From the NCBI RefSeq assembly GCF_000767615.3, contig NZ_CP009553.3, forward strand, positions 186,001-250,000: a stretch of DNA of 64,000 bases, written 5' to 3'. Below, piece by piece: positions 1-8,507 of the stretch (position 1 is its first letter; each line of letters begins with the position of its first letter). The position numbers and the translations under genes were made by a program. Origin of the DNA: Pandoraea pnomenusa (lineage in GTDB: Bacteria; Pseudomonadota; Gammaproteobacteria; Burkholderiales; Burkholderiaceae). The notes under the pieces are model-generated. The model made no database searches. It worked only from the letters and a program-made list of their open reading frames with translations, and was not told where the DNA came from.

Positions 1-48
1 GTCGAACGACGCGAAAGAGGGGGCGGACAGATCGTCGGCGCGGCTCAA
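1..48 (-). CDS. priA: Probable 5' end of priA (primosomal helicase), partial
   Basis: A minus-strand reading frame opens with TTG at 48-46 and stays open to the window edge, giving a 16-residue start MSRADDLSAPSFASFD. An AGGA lies about a dozen bases upstream. In Burkholderia-type genomes hemE is followed on the same strand by priA, the replication-restart helicase, and this short fragment sits where priA would begin. The assignment rests on synteny and an open frame only, because no helicase motif is inside the window. Confidence 0.35.
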   Translation of the reverse strand, partial: MSRADDLSAPSFASFD

Positions 49-443
49 ACTTAAAGTGAATCCTGAGAAGTTTCGCTAAACCCCGGATTTGAGTCGGCTT
101 TCCGGTAGGTGTGAAGCGCTTGTGGATAACTATGTTGAGAACTGTGGGGATTATTGCCCTTCAGCCTCGCCACACGGCCCTCGCGCCGCGCGGCGCTCTC
201 ACTTTGGGTCAAATAAAAAAGCTTTTTGATCAATAGCTTATGAACAGAGTAGACAGTACCTTACTTGGCACTCCCACTTGCGGCGGCGCAGCGAGAATTT
301 GTGCATAAGTCTTCGGGACAACGCCGCAAATTGGAAGGGTTCTTCGATGACTTGGCCCTTGACATTGCGTGCTTCAAACGGCGGTTGGGTTTGCAGGGCG
401 AAATGACTCGCAAACCCGCGCCGTCGCTGGCGCGGGTCACCGC
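49..443. other. Noncoding spacer between hemE and probable priA with DnaA-box-like sites
   Basis: I see no convincing gene here. The spacer holds TGTGGATAA at 121-129, the exact complement of the consensus DnaA box TTATCCACA, and TGTGCATAA at 300-308, which fits TTATNCACA. A one-mismatch copy, TTATGAACA, lies at 238-246. An AT-rich stretch near 208-235 contains a run of A, AGCT and a run of T. Such a cluster can be a DnaA-binding or origin-associated region, but it may be chance or a regulatory site. See the findings. Confidence 0.4.
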
Positions 444-1514
444 TTACGCCATCTGGCGCAGCTTGCGGCTATAGCTGTGCACCTCGTCGACGAGCGCTGC
501 GACGTGCTGGGGTTGCGTGAATTGGGAAATGCCATGTCCCAGATTGAAGACGTGACCGGGTGCATTGCCGTAGGCGTCGAGCAGGCGGCGGACCTCCATG
601 CGGATGGCCTCGGGCGAGGCAAAAAGGGCCGTCGGATCAAAATTGCCTTGCAGTGCACAACGTTCGCCCACGCGGCGACGCGCCGCGGCGAGATCGACGG
701 TCCAGTCCAGTCCGATCGCGTCCGGGCCGGTCTCTGCGATGGCCTCGAGCCATTGCCCGCCGCCTTTGGTAAAGACGATGTGTGGAATACGCGCGCCGTT
801 CCACTCGCGGTGAACGCCGGCGAGCGCCTTTTGCATGTAGGCGAGCGAGAAGCGCTGGTAAAGGCCGTCGGCGAGGGCGCCGCCCCACGTGTCGAACACC
901 ATCACCGCCTGGGCGCCGGCTTCGATCTGTGCATTGAGATAGTCGCCGACGGCCTTCGCGTTTGTCTCGAGAATGTGCGTCATCAGGTCAGGACGCTCGT
1001 ACATCATCGTCTTGACGGTGCGGAAGTCCGACGATCCGGCGCCTTCGACCATGTAGCACGCAAGCGTCCACGGGCTGCCGGAGAAGCCGATGAGCGGCAC
1101 GCGGCCCTTCAGGGCGCGGCGGATTTCGCTCACCGCGTCGAAAACGTAGCGCAGGCTGTCGAGATCCGGCGCCTGAAGGCGGCGCACGTCGGCTTCGGTG
1201 CGCAGCGGATGCGCGAAGCGTGGCCCTTCGCCGGCTTCGAACGACAGGCCGAGGCCCATGGCGTCGGGAATCGTGAGAATGTCGGAGAACAGGATCGCGG
1301 CGTCGAGCGGGAAGCGCTCGAGCGGTTGCAGTGTGACCTCGGTGGCGTAGGCGGGATTCTTGGCGAGTGCCAGGAAGCTGCCGGCCTTGGCGCGGGTGGC
1401 GTTGTACTCGGGCAGGTACCGGCCCGCCTGGCGCATCAGCCAGATCGGCGTGTACTCGGTCGGCTGGCGCAGCAGGGCGCGCAGGAAAGTATCGTTTTGC
1501 AGAGCTTGGGACAC
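444..1514 (-). CDS. hemE: Uroporphyrinogen decarboxylase HemE
   Basis: HemE decarboxylates the four acetate side chains of uroporphyrinogen III to give coproporphyrinogen III, a cytoplasmic step of heme synthesis. The N-terminal signature [15 protein letters not shown] and the acidic segment [12 protein letters not shown] are present, as is the conserved [14 protein letters not shown] segment. I chose the GTG at 1514 ([15 protein letters not shown], 356 aa) because it matches the usual beta-proteobacterial N-terminus. The frame also stays open to an ATG at 1553, which would add 13 unlikely residues ([13 protein letters not shown]). The gene points toward the probable priA start, as in related genomes. 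The family assignment is very secure and only the start is debatable. Confidence 0.95.
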   Translation of the reverse strand: MSQALQNDTFLRALLRQPTEYTPIWLMRQAGRYLPEYNATRAKAGSFLALAKNPAYATEVTLQPLERFPLDAAILFSDILTIPDAMGLGLSFEAGEGPRFAHPLRTEADVRRLQAPDLDSLRYVFDAVSEIRRALKGRVPLIGFSGSPWTLACYMVEGAGSSDFRTVKTMMYERPDLMTHILETNAKAVGDYLNAQIEAGAQAVMVFDTWGGALADGLYQRFSLAYMQKALAGVHREWNGARIPHIVFTKGGGQWLEAIAETGPDAIGLDWTVDLAAARRRVGERCALQGNFDPTALFASPEAIRMEVRRLLDAYGNAPGHVFNLGHGISQFTQPQHVAALVDEVHSYSRKLRQMA

Positions 1515-1847
1515 GTCGCAGCGGTGGGTTGGATGGTTTGGGCAAGCGGCCATTTTACTCGGGTATCCCGCGCGCGGTCGCTTTGCGGGCCGTTATGCCG
1601 CAGATAAGACAGGAAGTCGCCGCGAGCGGGCGTGACGGTCGGGAAAAACGCGCAAGGCGCCACGCGACGGCGGGACCCCCGGGGGTTTTGCCACGCGTAT
1701 GGCGGGAAGACAACGCGCAACCTGTCATGATGGTTGGCGGCTTCCGGGTGTGTGATTAGTATTGGGCGTCGCGCACCACGTCGCGCGCCACGTCGGACAG
1801 TGCGTCGGCACTTCGTCGATCACATCGCATAACAACAGGAGACAAAC

Positions 1848-2651
1848 ATGAATGTCATGAAGACGGCCGCCCGCGCGGTCCTTGTGGTGGCAACGGCACT
1901 TGCCGCATCCGCCACCTTCGCGCAATCCACCCCCGCGCCGGCCGTCCATTCCCGGCTCGACGACATCGTGAAGTCGGGCACGTTGCGCGCCTGCGCCACG
2001 GGCGATTACAAACCCTACTCGTATCGTCGCCCGGACGGCCAGTTCGAAGGCATCGACGTGGATCTGGTGGCGTCGCTTGCGAAGTCGCTGGGCGTGAAGC
2101 CGGAGATTGTGCCGACCACGTGGAAAGGCCTGATGGCGGACTTCACCGCCGGCAAGTGCGATATCGCGGTGGGCGGGATTTCGGTCACACTCGATCGCGC
2201 CGCGCGCGCCTACTACAGCCGGGTGGTCATGATCGACGGCAAGTCGCCGATCGTGCGCTGTGCCGATGTGTCGAAATACCAGACGCTCGCCGACCTGAAC
2301 AAGCCGACCACGCGGGCCATTGCAAACCCCGGGGGCACGAACGAGCGCTTCGCGAGACAGTACCTGCCGAACGCCAACCTCACGATCTATCCGGACAACG
2401 TGACGATCTTCCAGCAGATCGCCGACGGCAAGGCCGATGTGATGGTCACCGACTCGTCCGAGACGCTCCTGCAGCACAAACTCAACCCGACGCTCTGCCC
2501 GGTGAATCCCGACAAGCCGCTGCAGTTCGGCGAGAAGGCGTATCTGCTGCCTCGCGGTGATGACATCTTCAAGCACTACGTCGACCAGTGGCTGAACCTC
2601 GCGCAGAAGACCGGCGAGTATCAGGCCGTCGTCGACAAGTGGCTGAAGTAA
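1848..2651 (+). CDS. Periplasmic cyclohexadienyl dehydratase-like protein (PheC family, SBP_bac_3 fold)
   Basis: This 267-residue protein has a Sec signal peptide (residues 1-25, cleavage after ATFA) followed by a family-3 solute-binding fold. It follows PheC of Pseudomonas closely in segments such as RLDDIVKSGTLRACATGDYK, WKGLMADFTAGKCDIAVGG, NPGGTNERFARQYL and PDNVTIFQQIADGKADVMVTD. PheC is a former amino-acid-binding protein that dehydrates arogenate and prephenate in the periplasm. The Glu in TDSSETLLQ lies where the catalytic Glu of PheC is expected. No ABC permease or ATPase gene is adjacent, which favours an enzyme over an importer subunit. A plain amino-acid-binding protein is the alternative. 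A terminator follows at 2691-2712. Confidence 0.7.
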   Translation: MNVMKTAARAVLVVATALAASATFAQSTPAPAVHSRLDDIVKSGTLRACATGDYKPYSYRRPDGQFEGIDVDLVASLAKSLGVKPEIVPTTWKGLMADFTAGKCDIAVGGISVTLDRAARAYYSRVVMIDGKSPIVRCADVSKYQTLADLNKPTTRAIANPGGTNERFARQYLPNANLTIYPDNVTIFQQIADGKADVMVTDSSETLLQHKLNPTLCPVNPDKPLQFGEKAYLLPRGDDIFKHYVDQWLNLAQKTGEYQAVVDKWLK

Positions 2652-2690
2652 GCGCAACGGCCGTCGCCGTGGCGGCCGAACGTCCGGTGC

Positions 2691-2712
2691 AAGACGGTCT
2701 CGGCCGTCTTTT
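2691..2712 (+). terminator. Rho-independent terminator after the PheC-like gene
   Basis: AAGACGG (2691-2697) pairs with CCGTCTT (2704-2710) around a six-base loop and runs into a short T tract (2709-2712). It lies 40 bases past the stop of the PheC-like gene, before the convergent alpha/beta hydrolase gene. Confidence 0.6.
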
Positions 2713-2754
2713 CGCCGGATGGCTCGCCGGCATGCTCGCCTGAACGCCGCGGTT

Positions 2755-3693
2755 TCAGGCGAGCCAGTCCCGCAGGCGCTTCGCGGCGTCGTGCATCACG
2801 AGCCGTGCCTGGGGCACGAACGGCTGCAACCGCGCGAAGCTGTGCGTGAGACCGGCGGCTGGCACGACCTCGGCCCGGGCGCCAGTGCGCGCCACGAACT
2901 CGGCGTACGACACCGCTTCGTCGTGCAGCGGGTCATACTCGGCCGCAATGACGAGCGTGCTCGGCAGCGGATGACGGGGCGCCTCGGCCATCAGGTTGAC
3001 GCGGACGTCGTTCGCCGCCGGCTCGGCGTCGCCGAGGAACATCCGCCAATACCAGCGCATTTCGTCGCGCGTGAGCCCGACGCCGTCGGCCAGGCGTTCG
3101 TAGCTCGGCGTGTCGAAGCGATGCTGGACTACCGGGTAGATCAGTAATTGCGCGCCGACCGTGCCGGGATGCCGGTCGTTGAACCACGCCGCCGCCTGTG
3201 CCGCGAGATGTCCCCCGGCGCTGTCGCCGGCGACGGCCAGACGGTCCGTGCGCACCCCGAGACGCGCTCGCTGCTCCGCAGCCCATGCGAGCGCCTCGCG
3301 CGCATCGTCGACGGGCGTGGGGAACGGGTGCTCGGGTGCCAGGCGGTAATCCACGCTGAGCACGGCCACCTCGCCGTCCTGCGCAAGAAAGGCGGCAAGC
3401 GTGCCATGCGTATCGACATCACCCACGACCCAGCCACCGCCGTGGAAGTACACGACCAGCGGGACTTCGCCAGTCACCGGTCGATACAGCCTGGCGCGCA
3501 GATCGCGCCCGGGAAGGGGAATGACGAACGTCTCGCTGCGAAGCCCGGCCGGCAGCGGGCGCAGCGCCTCAGTGGCGACGGTGGCGAACCTGGCGCGCAC
3601 CGCTTGCGGGCTCGGCGCGGCGGCGCTGGCGGGCTCGGGATACTTGCGCGCCATTTGGTCGTAATAGGCGAGTAGATCGGCGTCGATGGTCAT
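2755..3693 (-). CDS. Alpha/beta hydrolase, HSL/acetyl-esterase (Aes-like) family
   Basis: This 312-residue cytoplasmic hydrolase belongs to the hormone-sensitive-lipase branch of the alpha/beta fold. The oxyanion-hole motif HGGGWVVGD is near residue 84. The nucleophile elbow GDSAGGHLA near residue 156 supplies the catalytic Ser. The acid is likely the Asp of AAEYDPLHDEA, and the His that of GLTHSF near the C-terminus. Family members hydrolyse short-chain acyl esters and lactones, but the substrate cannot be read from sequence. The gene runs in the same direction as the CoA-binding protein gene upstream, about 100 bases away. The length is normal for the family and all catalytic elements are intact. 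Confidence 0.88.
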   Translation of the reverse strand: MTIDADLLAYYDQMARKYPEPASAAAPSPQAVRARFATVATEALRPLPAGLRSETFVIPLPGRDLRARLYRPVTGEVPLVVYFHGGGWVVGDVDTHGTLAAFLAQDGEVAVLSVDYRLAPEHPFPTPVDDAREALAWAAEQRARLGVRTDRLAVAGDSAGGHLAAQAAAWFNDRHPGTVGAQLLIYPVVQHRFDTPSYERLADGVGLTRDEMRWYWRMFLGDAEPAANDVRVNLMAEAPRHPLPSTLVIAAEYDPLHDEAVSYAEFVARTGARAEVVPAAGLTHSFARLQPFVPQARLVMHDAAKRLRDWLA

Positions 3694-3792
3694 GTCGGCA
3701 GGCGGATGCGTGGCGTTGGCGAAAAGGGATGCCGGGATGATCCGGCGCTGGCGGAACAGGCCGCTGAACGAAACAGAAAGCAGGTCGCCCGG

Positions 3793-4275
3793 TCAGCGCG
3801 CGTTCGTGCGCGTCGCGGCCGGTGAGTCGCCTCCACCGAGCATCGTCCAGCGCTGATGCTCGATCTTGACGCAGCGATCCATCACGACGTCGAGCCCCGC
3901 CGCCAGCGCGACGGCGGCGGCCTCGTCGTTTTCGATGCCCAACTGCATCCACAGACTGTTGGCGCCGATGGCGACCGCTTCGTCGGCGATTGGCGGAATG
4001 TCGCCGCTACGGCGAAAGCAGTCGACCATCTGAATGCGCAGGCCCTCGGCGCGCAAGGCGTCTGCCGCCTCGGTCAGACTGGCGTAGACCGTCTCGCCCA
4101 GAATCTTCTCGCCCGAGTCGGCGGCCTGCGGGTTGATCGGCACGATGCGATAGCCGTGCTGCTGCATGTAGCGCGACGTGGTGTAACTCGGCCGATCGGG
4201 CCGCGGCGACAGGCCCACGACGCCGATGACGCGATCGCGCGCCAGAATCTGCCCCAGTCGTTCAATGGTTTCCAT
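3793..4275 (-). CDS. CoA-binding domain protein (YccU family)
   Basis: The protein has 160 residues from the ATG at 4275 (METIERLGQILARDRVIGVVG). It is a single Rossmann-like CoA-binding domain of the YccU type, with the nucleotide-binding turn VIGVVGLSPRPDRPS near the N-terminus and the segments YRIVPINPQ and SLWMQLGIENDEAA typical of the family. The frame stays open upstream to 4452, but that extension is Arg-rich and does not match the family. Biochemical roles of stand-alone members are poorly defined; binding of CoA or a related nucleotide is the family expectation. It precedes the alpha/beta hydrolase gene on the same strand. Confidence 0.85.
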   Translation of the reverse strand: METIERLGQILARDRVIGVVGLSPRPDRPSYTTSRYMQQHGYRIVPINPQAADSGEKILGETVYASLTEAADALRAEGLRIQMVDCFRRSGDIPPIADEAVAIGANSLWMQLGIENDEAAAVALAAGLDVVMDRCVKIEHQRWTMLGGGDSPAATRTNAR

Positions 4276-4758
4276 GCGAATGCGGCCCCGGGGCCGAAGC
4301 GGTGGTTGGACGAATTCGGTTTTCGGTGTGCGTCGCCGGTGCCCCAAATGGGTGCGCCGGCGTATGGCGGAGGCGGCACCGGGCGTCCGGGCAGCCACTT
4401 TGCTGCCACGCACAAAGATTGAAGTTAGCACATTGACGCCCACGGTGTGCAACCCGGGCGCCGAACGTGTCGACGACGAGGCGGAGCGCCGGGCACCGAA
4501 CCGGAAATGCTTAATTGAGCAAGTTGCTCAGGAATGCGAACCAATTCCCGGTCGAGATGTCAATCGTGAAACCCTTGTGGGACAAGGCAGACAGGTCATG
4601 TGGTCGCGTTGAAATGCGCCCGAGGTGTTACAACCTGAAACACTTTGTTACCCCTCCTGCCAAACGTTTCCCACACAATGCATCTCAACGCTGATGTGCT
4701 TATCCCCCGGTAACGCAGCAGCGCGACTGTATCGGCAAACGCGTCCCCCGGCGCAATT

Positions 4759-4854
4759 GCGAGGTAGTTCGATGCAGTGCTCCGAATCTGGTCTCCTCGC
4801 GCTAACCCCGTAGCGTGTGGTTTTGGCGGGCCCGTGTGTCCCGCCATTTTTTTT
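4759..4854 (+). ncRNA. Candidate small RNA 3' domain ending in an intrinsic terminator
   Basis: On the plus strand GCGAGG (4759-4764) can pair with CCTCGC (4795-4800), enclosing TTCG (4768-4771) paired with CGAA (4783-4786). CGCTA (4800-4804) pairs with TAGCG (4811-4815). A strong terminator follows directly. This stack of hairpins in a gene-free interval is typical of a small regulatory RNA. The 5' end is unknown and may lie upstream of 4700. I could not match it to 6S RNA, RNase P RNA, tmRNA or any named riboswitch. Confidence 0.35.
4824..4854 (+). terminator. Strong intrinsic terminator without an upstream plus-strand gene
   Basis: TGGCGGG (4824-4830) and CCCGCCA (4840-4846) form a perfect 7-bp stem with a nine-base loop, followed by eight T residues (4847-4854). 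No plus-strand protein gene precedes it, which implies a noncoding transcript. Confidence 0.8.
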
Positions 4855-5021
4855 GCCTGCGCGGTCCTACATCTTTCCTCACCCTTCGTCCGACATGTCG
4901 CGCGATTTGATTCGCTCTCCGAGTCATGTCCGGAAATCGATTCACTCCTGCGTAATTCCCTGACGGGTTCCATCGGCAGACGTCCGGCCGACGCCAGAGC
5001 ACCGTCGCATGAGCAAGTCAT

Positions 5022-5810
5022 TCATCGTGTGGCCCTGAGCCACGGCTTTAGCCAGCCCAGGCCGGCGCGCGTTGCGCCCTGCGGCCGGTATTCGCATCCC
5101 ACCCAACCCGCATAGCCGAGCTCGTCGAGCAAACGGAACAGGAATGGGTAATTCACTTCGCCCGTGTCGGGCTCGTGGCGCGCCGGTACGCCGGCGACCT
5201 GCACGTGGGCGATGTTCGCGATGGACTGGCGCAGCTTGACCGCCAGGTCGCCCTCGACGATCTGACAGTGATACACGTCGAACTGCACCTTGAGGTTGCT
5301 GGCGCCAACGGCCTGGCGAATGGCGTGTGCCTGATCCTGCCGCGTGAGGAAGTAACGCGGGAAATCGCGCGGGTTGATCGGTTCGATGAGGATCGTGACA
5401 CCGTGCGCGGCGGCCTGACCGGTCGCGTATGCGAGGTTCTCGAGAAAGACGGCGTGGCACTGCTCGGGTGGTTGGGCCGGGTCGGGACATCCGGCCATCA
5501 CGTGCAACTGGCGGCAGCCCAGTGCGTCGGCATAGTCGAGCGCGCGCTCGAGGCCGTCGCGAAACTGAGCTTCTCGTCCGGGCAGGGCCGCCAGACCGCG
5601 CTCGCCATTCGTCCAATCGCCGGCGGGGGTGTTGAAGAGCACCTGCGTCAATCCGGCGTCGTCGAGCCGCGCTCGTATCTCCTGCGCGGGATGGTCATAG
5701 GGGAACAGGAATTCGACGCCCCGGAAGCCGTCGCTCGCGGCCTCGCGAAAGCGGTCGAGGAACGGCACTTCCGGATAGAGCAGCGTCAGGTTCGCGGCAA
5801 ATCGCGGCAT
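5022..5810 (-). CDS. hyi: Hydroxypyruvate isomerase family protein (Hyi/OtnI-like)
   Basis: This 262-residue TIM-barrel protein is of the xylose-isomerase-like AP-endonuclease-2 superfamily. The N-terminus [20 protein letters not shown], the segment GVEFLFPYD, the metal-ligand region [16 protein letters not shown] and the C-terminal [13 protein letters not shown] match Hyi, which interconverts hydroxypyruvate and tartronate semialdehyde in glyoxylate metabolism. OtnI (2-oxo-tetronate isomerase) is closely related and cannot be excluded from sequence alone. No glyoxylate carboligase or tartronate semialdehyde reductase gene is adjacent, so the pathway is not settled by context. A small lipoprotein gene lies 56 bases upstream on the same strand. 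Confidence 0.85.
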   Translation of the reverse strand: MPRFAANLTLLYPEVPFLDRFREAASDGFRGVEFLFPYDHPAQEIRARLDDAGLTQVLFNTPAGDWTNGERGLAALPGREAQFRDGLERALDYADALGCRQLHVMAGCPDPAQPPEQCHAVFLENLAYATGQAAAHGVTILIEPINPRDFPRYFLTRQDQAHAIRQAVGASNLKVQFDVYHCQIVEGDLAVKLRQSIANIAHVQVAGVPARHEPDTGEVNYPFLFRLLDELGYAGWVGCEYRPQGATRAGLGWLKPWLRATR

Positions 5811-5866
5811 GGAAATCTCCGTGGCCCGAAGCCGGGCGCTCAGGTGGACGTATGCCCGTCACGATA

Positions 5867-6373
5867 TCACTCCCCGTCGACCTGAGCCGCCGCCACGCTG
5901 CGCAACTGAAAACGCCCGTCGTCATTGAAGAGCCACGTCTCCACGGCGCGCACGCGTCCGCTGCTGTCGACCAGCGCGCGGCTCGGTGCGGGCAGTGGGC
6001 TCGCACGACGCAGGCTTGCCACGGCAATACGCTCGGCCTCGCGGTCGCCATTGCTGCGATAGAGCAGCACGCTCGTGATGTTGCCGCCGCGATCCACCCA
6101 ATACTCGAGCGACACGACCGAGCGCAGCATCGGCTGGGGATTGCCCGGGGTGATCTGCCGAGCATTGACCTCGCTCACGCGTTGCGCCGCCGCGACCTTG
6201 TACTGGTCCAGCGCCGTGAGCGGGGCAGGGCGGTGGAGCAGATCGAGGACGAGGGGCTTCCTCGGTTCGAAATCCGGATTGGCGCAGCCGGTGACCGTCA
6301 AGGCACAGGCTGCCACGGTAAGCCAGCCCGCCGCCCGCCAGCCTGGCAGGCGCGGGGAAAGTTGCGTATTCAT
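5867..6373 (-). CDS. Lipoprotein with TonB C-terminal-like domain
   Basis: This 168-residue protein has a lipoprotein signal peptide: a basic and hydrophobic N-terminus and a lipobox TVTGC, predicting acylation at about Cys29. The rest (LEYWVDRGGNITSVLLYRSNGDREAERIAVASLRRASPLPAPS) has the layout of a TonB C-terminal domain: a strand, a turn with GG, an Ser-Asn-Gly motif, a helix, and Pro-rich ends. It has no inner-membrane anchor plus proline spacer, so it is not a true TonB. The start is supported by a GGGAG Shine-Dalgarno 9-10 bases upstream. Function is unknown; a periplasmic lipoprotein is the safe statement. Confidence 0.7.
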   Translation of the reverse strand: MNTQLSPRLPGWRAAGWLTVAACALTVTGCANPDFEPRKPLVLDLLHRPAPLTALDQYKVAAAQRVSEVNARQITPGNPQPMLRSVVSLEYWVDRGGNITSVLLYRSNGDREAERIAVASLRRASPLPAPSRALVDSSGRVRAVETWLFNDDGRFQLRSVAAAQVDGE

Positions 6374-6446
6374 CTGCCATCTCCCGCAACGTTCGCGACA
6401 TTTCGTTCGTTATTCACGTCGTGCGCCTGCCTTCCCGTCGGGTGCC

Positions 6447-7682
6447 TCAATTCGCCTTGATGCCGTACGACCAGTTCGGCATCAAGGTATTGGACGGCAG
6501 GTTCTCGTCCTGCAACTTTCGCGCGGTTTCGATGCCGGCCACCGGCAGGCCGGTGGGATCGAGCAAACCGATCTGCACCAGTACGCTCGCCTGATCCCAG
6601 TAGATATGTTCGTGTTCGAGCTTGCCGCCCCGGAAGCGCACGATCGCCACGAGCGGGATCTCGACCCGGCGTCCCGTCGGCGCCACGCCCGGCAGCATCC
6701 AGTCGACCGGCGTCGTGTGGGTGAACGAGAACAGCAACTCGTCGACGAGCTGGGTCGCGCCGATGGTGCGCGAAATCGGAATCAGCCGGGTGTCGGGCGG
6801 ATTGCTGTTGACGAAATGGTGACGGTAAAAATGCGCGAGCTGCTGATGGCCGACACCGCCCGTCATCGTGGGAATGTGATTGACGTACGGTTCGGCGACC
6901 ATCGTTTTCATCAGCGGCTCGATCTCGCGGATGGCGAATTCGTATGCGCAATGCGTCTCCCACAGCGATGCGAAATCGAAGTGCGGACCGATCGCGCGAC
7001 GCAGGGCGCCGATCGTGCGCTGATGCGCCAGCTGTGTCGCGGCGCGGTTGAAGTGATCGCCCGGGCGCGCGAATGCGTGATCGGCGTCGGGGTAGGTGTA
7101 CAGCGTGACGTCGGGGCGGCCACCCAGCCGTGTCGCAAGCGTGTCCCGGACTTCGGCGGGAGCGTATTTGTCGAGCTCGGCGATATGCAGCACCAGCGGT
7201 GGGTGGTCGGTCGCGAGTTCGTCGACATGCTGCTCGAGCCCCACGCCGTAATAGCCCACGGCCACGTCAGCGCTCGTTCGCGTGACTGACAGCGCGGCAA
7301 GCTTGCCGCCAAGGCAGTAGCCGACGACGCCCACGCCGCCCACGCATTCGGGCAGCGCGCGCAAGGCGTCGACGCTCGCCCCTACGTCCTCCATGCCGAG
7401 ATCGACGTCGAAGCTCTGGAACAGCGCGAATGCACGTTGCCAGTCGCCCGGCGTGTAGCCGAGTTCGATCCCGGGCTCGATGCGCCAGAACAGATCGGGG
7501 GCCAGAACGACGTAGCCCTCTTCGGCGTATCGGTCGGCAAGTTCGCGAATGTAAGCGTTCACGCCGAAGATCTCCTGACACAACACCAGCCCGGGACCCT
7601 TGCCCGCGCCTTCGGGAAGCGCCAGGTAGGCCTGGAAGGTCTTGCCGTCGCGCGACTTGATGCTGATGAAGCGTCCTGCCAT
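6447..7682 (-). CDS. Dienelactone hydrolase fused to a SnoaL/NTF2-like domain
   Basis: This 411-residue fusion has two domains. Residues 1-225 are a dienelactone hydrolase (GLVLCQEIFGVNAYIRELAD, nucleophile elbow GYCLGG with Cys as nucleophile, HIAELDKYAP with the Asp, and DADHAFARPG with the His). Residues 250-400 look like a SnoaL/NTF2 ester-cyclase-like domain (MTGGVGHQQLAHFYRHHF, EIPLVAIVRFRGGKLEHEHIYWDQASVLVQIGLL). Dienelactone hydrolases open 4-carboxymethylenebutenolide in chlorocatechol and related pathways, but many family members have other esters as substrates. No aromatic-pathway genes flank it. The fusion may couple hydrolysis to an isomerase or cyclase step, which is inference. 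Confidence 0.88.
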   Translation of the reverse strand: MAGRFISIKSRDGKTFQAYLALPEGAGKGPGLVLCQEIFGVNAYIRELADRYAEEGYVVLAPDLFWRIEPGIELGYTPGDWQRAFALFQSFDVDLGMEDVGASVDALRALPECVGGVGVVGYCLGGKLAALSVTRTSADVAVGYYGVGLEQHVDELATDHPPLVLHIAELDKYAPAEVRDTLATRLGGRPDVTLYTYPDADHAFARPGDHFNRAATQLAHQRTIGALRRAIGPHFDFASLWETHCAYEFAIREIEPLMKTMVAEPYVNHIPTMTGGVGHQQLAHFYRHHFVNSNPPDTRLIPISRTIGATQLVDELLFSFTHTTPVDWMLPGVAPTGRRVEIPLVAIVRFRGGKLEHEHIYWDQASVLVQIGLLDPTGLPVAGIETARKLQDENLPSNTLMPNWSYGIKAN

Positions 7683-8037
7683 GTCACTGTCTCCAGAAAA
7701 TCCGGATCGGGCGACGTACCGCGCTATTTGCCATCTTAGGCGGCGCGAGGCTGGTGCGCAGCGCGGTTAACACGGAGTCGAAGCACGAAGCGCACCAAAA
7801 GGGCGGGGCGTGGTTCCGGCTACGGCGTGTACGTCGAACGAAGCGGGAGGTTAATAACGTCGAGAAGCGGTTGAGAAGCGGTTGAGAAGCCAACATCCGA
7901 ATCGGCGCCGGATGCGTGGCACCGGTGGCCCGTGAGTGGCGGTATCCGACGATACCATGCATACTCGGAGCGCACGTTCCAGGCGTGACGCTGCGCGTCG
8001 CGCCGGACGCTTTCCGGACGCATTGGATGGAGTGACC
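7683..8037. other. Noncoding spacer with short direct repeats
   Basis: This is a divergent promoter region between the DLH fusion (minus) and the ArsC-family gene (plus). GAGAAGCGGTT is repeated directly at 7862-7872 and 7873-7883, with a third partial copy GAGAAGC at 7884-7890. No protein-like frame was found. Confidence 0.4.
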
Positions 8038-8394
8038 ATGATCACCGTGTATCACAACCCGCGCTGCTCGAAGTCGCGTGAAGCGCTGGCGCTCGTCGAA
8101 GGATCCCCGGCCGTGGGCGGCGGCGACCTGCAAATCATCGAATATCTGAAGACCCCGCCCACGGCGGCGGAGCTCAAGCGTCTGCACGCGCTGCTGGGCG
8201 TGCCCGTGCGAGAAATGATCCGCAGTAACGAGACCGAGTATTCGGAACTGGGACTGGACGATCCGGCATTGACCGACGATCAATTGCTCGCGGCCGTGGC
8301 GAAACATCCCAAGCTGTTGCAGCGTCCGATCGTGGTCAATGGCGACAAGGCCGTGATCGCGCGTCCGCCGGCGTTGGCGAACGGCGTGCTGTGA
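8038..8394 (+). CDS. arsC: Arsenate reductase (ArsC) family protein, glutaredoxin-coupled type
   Basis: The protein has 118 residues from the ATG at 8038 (MITVYHNPRCSKSREALAL). The thioredoxin-fold N-terminus carries the catalytic Cys in NPRCSKSR, the phosphate-like binding loop of E. coli-type ArsC. Downstream segments YLKTPPTAAELKRL, MIRSNETEYSELGLDD and the C-terminal PKLLQRPIVVNGDKAVIARPP complete the fold, including the conserved cis-Pro region and Arg residues that bind arsenate. It stands alone with no arsR, arsB or acr3 nearby, so a housekeeping role is as likely as arsenic resistance. The frame is open further upstream, but that part is Arg-rich and unlike the family. Confidence 0.88.
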   Translation: MITVYHNPRCSKSREALALVEGSPAVGGGDLQIIEYLKTPPTAAELKRLHALLGVPVREMIRSNETEYSELGLDDPALTDDQLLAAVAKHPKLLQRPIVVNGDKAVIARPPALANGVL

Positions 8395-8507
8395 CGCGCC
8401 GCCGGGCGCGTCGGGCCTGACTGCGCCGCGCCATGTCGAGGTGAACCTGCTTCGATGTGGCGGGCGCGTCGCGATGCACGGCACGCGCCCTGCCTTGTCG
8501 TCGGCGC

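Larger units (their letters stand above)
4276..5021. other. Long noncoding interval (745 bases) with a structured RNA-like segment
   Basis: No reading frame here has protein-like composition. The interval separates two minus-strand genes, yet it carries a strong plus-strand terminator (4824-4854) preceded by nested stems (4759-4815), with no plus-strand gene upstream to terminate. The remainder (4276-4758 and 4855-5021) shows nothing I can name. Confidence 0.5.

Noticed and set aside
1725..2657. Minus-strand open frame over the PheC-like gene
   Set aside because: No recognisable domain, and the plus-strand frame has a signal peptide and clear homology segments.
4759..4854. 6S RNA
   Set aside because: I looked for the central bubble and closing stem of 6S RNA but the local hairpins do not fit that fold.
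4596..5021. Possible 141-residue minus-strand protein
   Set aside because: Composition is not protein-like, it spans the plus-strand terminator, and it has no family resemblance.
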